Source of the DNA: Gemmatimonadota bacterium
GTDB taxonomy: Bacteria > Gemmatimonadota > Gemmatimonadetes > Longimicrobiales > Gaopeijiaceae
Reading direction: 5' to 3'
Length of the DNA: 37,982 nucleotides
NCBI GenBank assembly: GCA_007132965.1
Contig: SLNQ01000065.1
Coordinates: 1 to 37,982 of the forward strand
A model generated the notes under the pieces. The model searched no databases, was not told where the DNA came from, and saw nothing but the letters and a program-made list of their open reading frames with translations. A program made the position numbers and the translations under genes. The stretch's first letter is position 1. Each line of letters opens with the position of its first letter. Positions 32,427 through 37,982 of this stretch are shown here, piece after piece.

Positions 32427-33701
32427 GTGGTTCGGATCGCCGAAGTAGAGCAGGGCACCATTGCCGAGGAGCTTGAGCTCCAGATCGGTACACGCATCGT
32501 CAGGGTCAACGGCGAGCGCGTCCGTGACGGAATCGACCTCACCTTCCTCCTGGCAGACCAGGATATTTCCCTGGAGACGGTGGGGCCCGACGGGGTTGCC
32601 ACGGTTTTCGAGATCGAACGCGTTCCTGGCGAGCCGCTGGGAATCGTTCCCGCTCCGGACACGGTGCGGGAGTGCGCCAACGAATGCGTCTTCTGCTTCA
32701 TCGACGGAAACCCCGAAGGGGTCCGGGACACCCTCTGGATCCGTGATGACGATTTCCGGCTGTCGTTCACCTACGGAAGCTACGTGACCCTGACCAACCT
32801 GGGGCCGCGGGGAATCCAACGACTGGTGGACCAGCGACTGTCTCCCCTCTACGTCAGCGTGCACACCACCGATCCGGATCTCCGGGTACGCCTGCTCAAG
32901 AATGAGCGTGCGGGTCTGATCATGGAGCAACTCGAGTACCTGGTGGACAACGGCCTCGAGGTCCACACCCAGATCGTACTCTGCCCCGAATGGAACGACG
33001 GCGAGCACCTGGATCGGACCATGGCCGACCTCTTCGCCCTGGGCCCTGGAATCCGAACGCTCTCGGTGGTACCCGTGGGACTCACCCGCTACAACGTGAA
33101 CCGCCCAGTGCGCCCGCTCACCCAGGCGGAGTCCCGGCAGGCGGTGGAACAGGTGGAGGCCTTCCGCCAGCGTGGGCTGCAGGAAAAGGGCTACGGCTGG
33201 TCATATGTGGCCGATGAGCTCTTCCTCATGGCGGGCTATGAGATCCCGTCCCCTTCGTACTACGACGACGCTTCGCTCCTGGAGAACGGCGTCGGGGCCG
33301 TCCGCCACTTTCTGGACGACCTGGACGCAGGGATCCAGGAGGGACTGCCCCGACTGGAGGGCCGGCGAATCCGGATTCTGACGGGGACCTCCATGGCTCC
33401 CATGTTCCGGGAACGCGTGTCCGCCCTGCAGGAAGCCACCGGGGCTCGGGTGGAGGTAACGGCCGTGGAGAACGGGTTCTACGGGCCCACCGTCACGGTG
33501 GCCGGTCTCCTCTCGGGCGCAGACCTTCTGGAGGCGGTTGGCCCCACGAGCGAGAACGATCTGATCCTCATGCCCGCCGAGACCCTGAATCAGGATGATC
33601 TCTTCATCGATTCCATGTCGCTGGAGAGCTTTTCCAGGGAATTGAGCCCGGCCCGGATCGTACCGGCCTACGAGATCCCCGAAGCCCTCCGCTCGCTGTG
33701 A
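32427..33701 (+). CDS. PDZ / radical-SAM-like / DUF512 protein
   Basis: A 424-residue cytoplasmic protein with three parts: an N-terminal PDZ-like domain (about 1-60, GTIAEELELQIGTRIVRVNG), a radical-SAM-type core with the cluster motif Cys83-x3-Cys87-x2-Cys90 (CANECVFC), and a C-terminal DUF512 domain. The family is widespread and uncharacterised, and commonly sits beside der, as here (family knowledge). It probably binds a 4Fe-4S cluster and SAM; the substrate is unknown. The start is GTG 32427, set by GGAGGGAG six bases upstream; a longer open frame to 32277 runs through the promoter and part of the tRNA terminator. Its stop overlaps the der GTG as GTGA. Confidence 0.92.
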   Translation: MVRIAEVEQGTIAEELELQIGTRIVRVNGERVRDGIDLTFLLADQDISLETVGPDGVATVFEIERVPGEPLGIVPAPDTVRECANECVFCFIDGNPEGVRDTLWIRDDDFRLSFTYGSYVTLTNLGPRGIQRLVDQRLSPLYVSVHTTDPDLRVRLLKNERAGLIMEQLEYLVDNGLEVHTQIVLCPEWNDGEHLDRTMADLFALGPGIRTLSVVPVGLTRYNVNRPVRPLTQAESRQAVEQVEAFRQRGLQEKGYGWSYVADELFLMAGYEIPSPSYYDDASLLENGVGAVRHFLDDLDAGIQEGLPRLEGRRIRILTGTSMAPMFRERVSALQEATGARVEVTAVENGFYGPTVTVAGLLSGADLLEAVGPTSENDLILMPAETLNQDDLFIDSMSLESFSRELSPARIVPAYEIPEALRSL

Positions 33702-35038
33702 GCAGAAAGCTACCCGTCGTCGCCGTGGTGGGGCGCCCCAACGTGGGGAAGTCCACCCTCTTCAACCGCTTCCTGGGCCACCGGGCCGCTATCGTGGATG
33801 ATCGTCCAGGCGTGACCCGGGATCGGAACTTCGCCCGGACCGACTGGGCCGGCAGGTCCTTCTTCGTCGTAGACACCGGGGGGATCATCGAGGGAAGCGA
33901 CGAACCCCTGGATCGCCAGGTCAAGCGACAAGCCATGGCGGCGGTGGACGAGGCCGACCTGATCCTCTTCGTGGTGGACGGGAAGGCGGGCGTACACCCG
34001 CTGGACCAGCGACTCACCGACATTCTGAGGCGCTCGGGCCCACCGGTCCTGGTGGTGGCCAACAAGGTGGACAATCTTCCCAGAGATCCCGGCTACCACG
34101 ATCTCTGGCGGCTGGGACTGGGTGAGCCCGTTCCTGTGAGCGCCATCTCGGGGAAGGGGTCGGGCGACCTCCTGGACCGGGTGGTGGAGATGCTCCCCCA
34201 GCAGGACGAGTCGGAGCCCGAACCGGAAGATCTCCGGATTGCCGTCATCGGCAAGCCGAACGTGGGAAAATCCTCCTTCGTGAATCGACTCTTCGGAGAG
34301 GAGCGGGCCGTGGTGAGTGAGGTGCCCGGCACCACCCGTGACCCCGTGGACGCCACGCTCCGCTACCATGGTCGAAACCTGGTATTCGTGGACACGGCGG
34401 GCCTCAGAAGGCAGTCCCGGGTGTCGGAGTCGGTGGAATATTACTCGAGCCTCCGCACGGAGCGGGTCATCCGCGACGCCGACGTGTGCCTCGTCCTGGT
34501 GGACGCCGACGACGGGATCCACCAGCAGGATCTGAAGATCCTGGAAAATGCCTGGGAGGCCGGATGCGGCGTGGTTCTGGCGCTGAACAAGTGGGACATG
34601 GTGGACAAGGAGTCCTTTCCGACAGCTACGGTGGAGCGGGACCTCCGAAACCTGTCGCCGCTCGTGAAGTGGGTTCCCATCACCTTCATCTCTGCGCTCA
34701 CGGGCCAACGGGTCCGGCGGACCCTGGACCTGCTCCTGAAGGTGGCGGCCGAGCGGGAGCGCCGAATCCCCACCCACGAGGTGAACGAGGTCCTGGAGGA
34801 GCTGTTCCGGCGTCAACCACCGCCCCATTCCCGTGGCCGTGCCGTGAAGCTGCGCTACGGTACGCAGGCCGACACGTCGCCTCCCACGTTTGTGCTCTTC
34901 TCGAACCTGCCGTCGGAGATCCCACAGCACTACATCCGGTACCTCCACAACGGCTTTCGGCGGGCCTGGACCTTCATGGGTGTGCCCCTTCGCATCCGGG
35001 TGCGCTCGTCCTCGTCCCGGGACCGCACGCCGGCATGA
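33698..35038 (+). CDS. der: Ribosome biogenesis GTPase Der (EngA)
   Basis: Essential double GTPase needed for 50S assembly. In 446 residues, GTPase 1 opens with GRPNVGKST (12-20) and has DTGG and NKVD; GTPase 2 opens with GKPNVGKSS (185-193) and has DTAGLRRQSRV and NKWD; a KH-like domain follows (about 365-440, PHSRGRAVKLRYGTQ). Length and order are typical. GTG start overlaps the previous stop, and its own stop overlaps plsY, so DUF512, Der and PlsY are probably made together. Confidence 0.97.
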   Translation: MSRKLPVVAVVGRPNVGKSTLFNRFLGHRAAIVDDRPGVTRDRNFARTDWAGRSFFVVDTGGIIEGSDEPLDRQVKRQAMAAVDEADLILFVVDGKAGVHPLDQRLTDILRRSGPPVLVVANKVDNLPRDPGYHDLWRLGLGEPVPVSAISGKGSGDLLDRVVEMLPQQDESEPEPEDLRIAVIGKPNVGKSSFVNRLFGEERAVVSEVPGTTRDPVDATLRYHGRNLVFVDTAGLRRQSRVSESVEYYSSLRTERVIRDADVCLVLVDADDGIHQQDLKILENAWEAGCGVVLALNKWDMVDKESFPTATVERDLRNLSPLVKWVPITFISALTGQRVRRTLDLLLKVAAERERRIPTHEVNEVLEELFRRQPPPHSRGRAVKLRYGTQADTSPPTFVLFSNLPSEIPQHYIRYLHNGFRRAWTFMGVPLRIRVRSSSSRDRTPA

Positions 35039-35673
35039 CCGCCGCCGCCCTTCTCATCCTCGCCTACGCGCTGGGGGCCATCCCTTCCAGCCTCTGGGTG
35101 GGGAGAATGGTGTACGGCGTGGATCTCCGCCAGAAGGGAAGTGGGAACCTGGGTGCCACCAACACGTTCCGCGTGCTGGGCTGGAAGGCGGCGCTCCCGG
35201 TGGTGTTGGTGGACGCCTTGAAGGGCTACGTACCGGTGGCCTTCTTTCCCATGTTGAGTGGGACCGAGGGCTCGCTCTGGTTGCTGGCCTTCGGAGCGGC
35301 GGCCATTCTGGGCCACATCTTCTCTTTCTGGGTGGGGTTCCGGGGCGGAAAGGGAGTGGCCACCAGCGCAGGGGTCATTCTGGCCCTTGCGCCGTGGGCG
35401 CTCCTGATTTCCTTCGGAGTGTGGCTCGTGGCGACCCTCGTGAGCCGTTACGTTTCCCTGGGATCGATCCTGGCCGCGTTGAGCCTTCCGGTGGCGGTGG
35501 CACTCACGCCCCACCGGGCCGAAGGGGGTCTGCTGATCTTTTCGGTGATTCTGGCGGCCCTGGTTGTGTGGGCCCACCGGGGCAACCTGGTGCGGCTGAT
35601 CCAAGGCAGGGAGAACCGCTTTGGTGCAGGTCCGAGCCCAGACGACAAGCCAATGGAACGCGAAGCCAGGTGA
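35035..35673 (+). CDS. plsY: Acyl-phosphate--glycerol-3-phosphate acyltransferase PlsY
   Basis: Inner-membrane enzyme that makes lysophosphatidic acid from acyl-phosphate and glycerol 3-phosphate. 212 residues with about seven membrane segments. Family motifs: GSGNLGATNTFRVLG (about 36-50), HIFSFWVGFRGGKGVATSAG, and HRGNLVRLIQGRENRFG near the end. The open frame extends upstream inside der; ATG 35035 overlaps the der stop and gives the expected N-terminus. gpsA, which supplies its substrate, follows by 19 bases. Confidence 0.96.
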   Translation: MTAAALLILAYALGAIPSSLWVGRMVYGVDLRQKGSGNLGATNTFRVLGWKAALPVVLVDALKGYVPVAFFPMLSGTEGSLWLLAFGAAAILGHIFSFWVGFRGGKGVATSAGVILALAPWALLISFGVWLVATLVSRYVSLGSILAALSLPVAVALTPHRAEGGLLIFSVILAALVVWAHRGNLVRLIQGRENRFGAGPSPDDKPMEREAR

Positions 35674-35692
35674 CCACGATGGAAGGGGGACG

Positions 35693-36739
35693 ATGACCGA
35701 CGAAGCACCTGTTGATACGCAGGGGAAGGAGGCGATCCGGGCCGCTGTGGTGGGTGCCGGAAGCTGGGGGACTGCCCTGGCCCTCCTCCTGCACGAGAAC
35801 GGCCACCGAGTTCGTCTCTGGACGCACGACGAGACCGTTGTGGACGAGGTGGCCCGTCTGGGGGAGAACCGGACGTATCTTCCCGGAGTCTCCGTCCCGG
35901 ACGAGATTCAGGTATTCTCCCGAATCGACCAGGTGGTGAGCCAGGCTGACCTCGTGGTGTCAGTGAGTCCCTCGCAGTTCGTCGGCCCGGTGATGGAGAC
36001 CGTGGTGCCGCACATTCGCTCCGACGCCCTGGTGGTGAGTGCCTCAAAGGGCATCGAGACCGAGAACCTGCAAACGATGCACCGGGTTCTTTCGCTCCTG
36101 CTCCCTGAGGGGATGGCCAAGAGGATCTGTGTCCTCTCGGGCCCCTCCTTCGCCGCCGAGGTCGCCAGGAAGGAGCCCACGGCTGTGGTGGTGGCCAGCG
36201 CGTCCCGTGACGCCCGTCGGCAGGCCCAGCAGCTGTTCACATCCGACACCTTTCGTGTGTACACGAATCCGGATGTGCTGGGGGTGGAGCTCGGCGGGGC
36301 GGTGAAGAACGTCATCGCCCTTGCGGCAGGCGTCGCCGCCGGGCTGGAATTCGGACATAATACCCGTGCCGCACTCATGACGCGCGGACTGGCGGAGATG
36401 ACACGACTGGGGGTCGCCATGGGTGCCTCCCAGGCCACCTTCTCGGGTCTCGCCGGGATGGGGGACCTGGTTCTCACGTGTACCGGTGAGCTCTCCCGGA
36501 ACCGCACGGTGGGCACCCGACTGGCGCGGGGCGAATCCCTCGAAGAGATCCTCTCGGCCACGAAATCGGTGGCCGAGGGTGTCCGCACCGCCACCGCCGT
36601 CCGACGGCTGGCCAGAGAGCACAACGTAGAGATGCCCATCACGCAGCAGGTCTGTCGGATGCTGCAAGGTGAAGTCCGACCCCGGGATGCGGTGCATGAG
36701 CTCATGACCCGGGATCCCAAGCCCGAGAGGTGGAGTTGA
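35693..36739 (+). CDS. gpsA: Glycerol-3-phosphate dehydrogenase [NAD(P)+]
   Basis: Reduces dihydroxyacetone phosphate to glycerol 3-phosphate for phospholipid synthesis. In 348 residues it has the dinucleotide site VVGAGSWGTALA (19-30), SASKGIE, the catalytic Lys in ELGGAVKNVIALAAG, and GLAGMGDLVLTCTGELSRNRTVG, all diagnostic. The frame is open from 35621, but GGAAGGGGGA before ATG 35693 and the conserved start choose this codon. Directly after plsY, which uses its product. It overlaps the MerR-type gene at TGATG. Confidence 0.97.
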   Translation: MTDEAPVDTQGKEAIRAAVVGAGSWGTALALLLHENGHRVRLWTHDETVVDEVARLGENRTYLPGVSVPDEIQVFSRIDQVVSQADLVVSVSPSQFVGPVMETVVPHIRSDALVVSASKGIETENLQTMHRVLSLLLPEGMAKRICVLSGPSFAAEVARKEPTAVVVASASRDARRQAQQLFTSDTFRVYTNPDVLGVELGGAVKNVIALAAGVAAGLEFGHNTRAALMTRGLAEMTRLGVAMGASQATFSGLAGMGDLVLTCTGELSRNRTVGTRLARGESLEEILSATKSVAEGVRTATAVRRLAREHNVEMPITQQVCRMLQGEVRPRDAVHELMTRDPKPERWS

Positions 36740-37167
36740 TGACCGACGAACACGGTGTCGCTGATCAGAGCCGCCAGCCGATAGCCCGCAAAGCGTACTA
36801 CTCCATCGGTGAGGTGTGTGAGCTCACCGGGCTCAAGCCCCACGTCCTGCGCTACTGGGAGAGTCAATTCCGGATCCTGCAGCCGGGAAAGAACCAGGCC
36901 GGCAACCGGGTGTACCGTCCGCGGGAGATCAAGGTGGTGGTCCTCCTCAAGCACCTCCTCTACACCCGGAAGTTCACCATCGAGGGAGCCAAGCAGCGGC
37001 TCGAGGAGCTGCGCAACGAGGGAGCCATCGAGGAGCGACTGGACGGGGTGCTCCCGGCGGAGTTCCTCACAGAGCTCAAGACCGAACTCTCCCAGCTCCT
37101 GGATACCCTCACGCCACCGAAGCCGGCGGCGGCGCCTTCTGACGAAGGGGCTTCCTCGGCCTCCTGA
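36739..37167 (+). CDS. MerR-family transcriptional regulator without effector domain
   Basis: A 142-residue DNA-binding protein. The winged helix-turn-helix (about 20-85) reads YSIGEVCELTGLKPHVLRYWESQF followed by NRVYRPREIKVVVLLKHLLY, a clear MerR match. After it comes a short coiled coil (about 86-122) for dimerisation and a disordered tail; no metal- or drug-binding domain is present. This compact form is common next to lipid and cell-envelope genes in FCB bacteria, though its targets are unknown. ATG 36739 overlaps the gpsA stop (TGATG); a GTG nine bases earlier is the alternative. It may act on this same operon (inference). Confidence 0.9.
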   Translation: MTDEHGVADQSRQPIARKAYYSIGEVCELTGLKPHVLRYWESQFRILQPGKNQAGNRVYRPREIKVVVLLKHLLYTRKFTIEGAKQRLEELRNEGAIEERLDGVLPAEFLTELKTELSQLLDTLTPPKPAAAPSDEGASSAS

Positions 37168-37227
37168 CGCTTCGGCTCAACCGCGCCAAGCCCCTCCAAC
37201 GGACCCCACGCCGGCACCCTGACAGGC

Positions 37228-37977
37228 ATGAACATTCTCTGCACCAACGACGACGGCTTCCTTGCCACGGGGCTGCAGGTATTGGCCTCGGCCGCCCGAT
37301 CCCTCGGGACGGTGACCGTGGTCGCACCAGACCGGGAACAGAGTGCCACGAGCAACTCCCTGACCCTCCACCATCCCCTGCGGAGCCGCCGCGCCTCGGA
37401 CGGCACGCTGGTGATCGACGGTACACCCACCGACTGCGTGATCCTGGCCGTAAACGCCCTCGTTTCGGGTCGGCCGGATATCTGTCTGTCCGGTGTGAAC
37501 CATGGGGCCAACATGGGAGAAGACGTCCTCTATTCCGGCACAGTGGCCGCCGCCATGGAGGCCACTGTCCTGGGGATCCCGGCGGTAGCCGTCTCCTATG
37601 CGGGCCCGGAATTCGAATCCATCGAAGCATGGGAAGAGCCCTTGGCAGAACTGCTTTCCGGGATCATCGAGCAGAAGGACTTTCCGGAATCGACTCTCCT
37701 GAACGTGAACCTTCCGCCCATCGACCCGGAATCGGTGAGGGGACTTCGGGTGACCACATTGGGGGAGCGACGGTACGCCGACTCCCTGACCCGCGCCCTG
37801 GACCCCAGTGGACGGGAGTATTTCTGGATCGGAGGTGGGGCCCGGGAATGGAGGGGTGATGGCGATTCGGACTTCCAGGCCATCGAAGACGGATATATTT
37901 CGGTGACGCCGCTGCACCTCGACCTGACCAACTACGCCCTCCTCGAGGAGATTCGCGGGTGGAACCTGAAGCTGTAG
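37228..37977 (+). CDS. surE: 5'/3'-nucleotidase SurE
   Basis: Metal-dependent phosphatase acting on nucleoside monophosphates and short polyphosphate, linked to stationary-phase survival. The complete gene has 249 residues (typical 250). Metal ligands lie in LCTNDDG (Asp8, Asp9), APDREQSATSNSLTL supplies the Ser and Asn, and SGVNHGANMGEDVLYSGTVAAAMEA completes the active site. ATG 37228 follows the MerR gene by 60 bases with no visible promoter, and the stop at 37975-37977 lies five bases before the window end. Confidence 0.96.
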   Translation: MNILCTNDDGFLATGLQVLASAARSLGTVTVVAPDREQSATSNSLTLHHPLRSRRASDGTLVIDGTPTDCVILAVNALVSGRPDICLSGVNHGANMGEDVLYSGTVAAAMEATVLGIPAVAVSYAGPEFESIEAWEEPLAELLSGIIEQKDFPESTLLNVNLPPIDPESVRGLRVTTLGERRYADSLTRALDPSGREYFWIGGGAREWRGDGDSDFQAIEDGYISVTPLHLDLTNYALLEEIRGWNLKL

Positions 37978-37982
37978 AGGAC

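Noticed and set aside
1..37982. CRISPR arrays, insertion sequences, prophage, toxin-antitoxin or attachment sites
   Set aside because: No regular spaced repeats, transposase, integrase or direct-repeat-flanked insert was seen; tRNA-Gly is not followed by a duplicated 3' end.

Overview
This window looks like chromosomal core from a high-GC, diderm bacterium that makes lipopolysaccharide. The best fit is Gemmatimonadota or a near relative in the FCB superphylum. The reasons are a fused LpxC-FabZ gene, an outer-membrane set (BamA, Skp/OmpH, Lol, Lpx) sitting beside the 'Firmicutes-like' McsA-McsB-ClpC arginine-phosphorylation module, a bacillithiol gene (bshC), and promoter-like sites of the form TAnnTTT that resemble the Bacteroidetes -7 element more than TATAAT. 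The phylum is an inference from gene content; no marker phylogeny was run. All 34 protein genes and the single tRNA lie on the + strand. I see no insertion sequence, prophage, CRISPR array, rRNA or clear sign of transfer. No gap without a gene exceeds about 255 bases.

Layout. (1) 54-1885: a GGDEF-like regulator coupled to a zinc-ribbon protein with Glu-Pro repeats. (2) 1886-2100: a strong promoter, a short leader with two hairpins and an intrinsic terminator, then prfB. (3) 2101-14156: a long, tightly packed run, prfB (with a classic +1 programmed frameshift), lysS, lolC/E, lolD, mcsA, mcsB, clpC, bamA, ompH, closed by a strong terminator at 14180-14229. (4) 14323-22370: the lipid A run, lpxD, lpxC-fabZ, lpxA, a Gfo/Idh/MocA oxidoreductase, a 44-residue membrane protein, lpxB, a DUF374 acyltransferase, lpxK, rlmH. 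(5) 22380-30345: a methyltransferase, bshC, a small membrane/coiled-coil protein, murJ, uvrC, gltX. (6) 30600-32045: an acidic TPR lipoprotein. (7) 32162-32234: tRNA-Gly(CCC) with its own promoter and terminator. (8) 32427-37977: a PDZ/radical-SAM/DUF512 protein, der, plsY, gpsA, a MerR-type regulator and surE.

How the genes work together. Regions 3 and 4 are mostly an envelope-building programme: lipoprotein release (Lol), beta-barrel insertion (BamA, Skp), lipid A synthesis (LpxD, C, A, B, K and FabZ) and, further on, lipid II flipping (MurJ) and phosphatidic acid synthesis (GpsA, PlsY). The protein arginine kinase McsB, its activator McsA and the unfoldase ClpC sit inside that programme with no CtsR repressor. 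This suggests arginine-phosphate-marked proteolysis is co-expressed with outer-membrane assembly. Start/stop overlaps of the ATGA or GTGA type join at least nine gene pairs. The most useful leads are the McsAB-ClpC/Lol/Bam arrangement, the prfB leader, the shared promoter motif, the hidden 44-residue membrane protein, and the oxidoreductase sitting where an LpxH/LpxI-type hydrolase might be expected.
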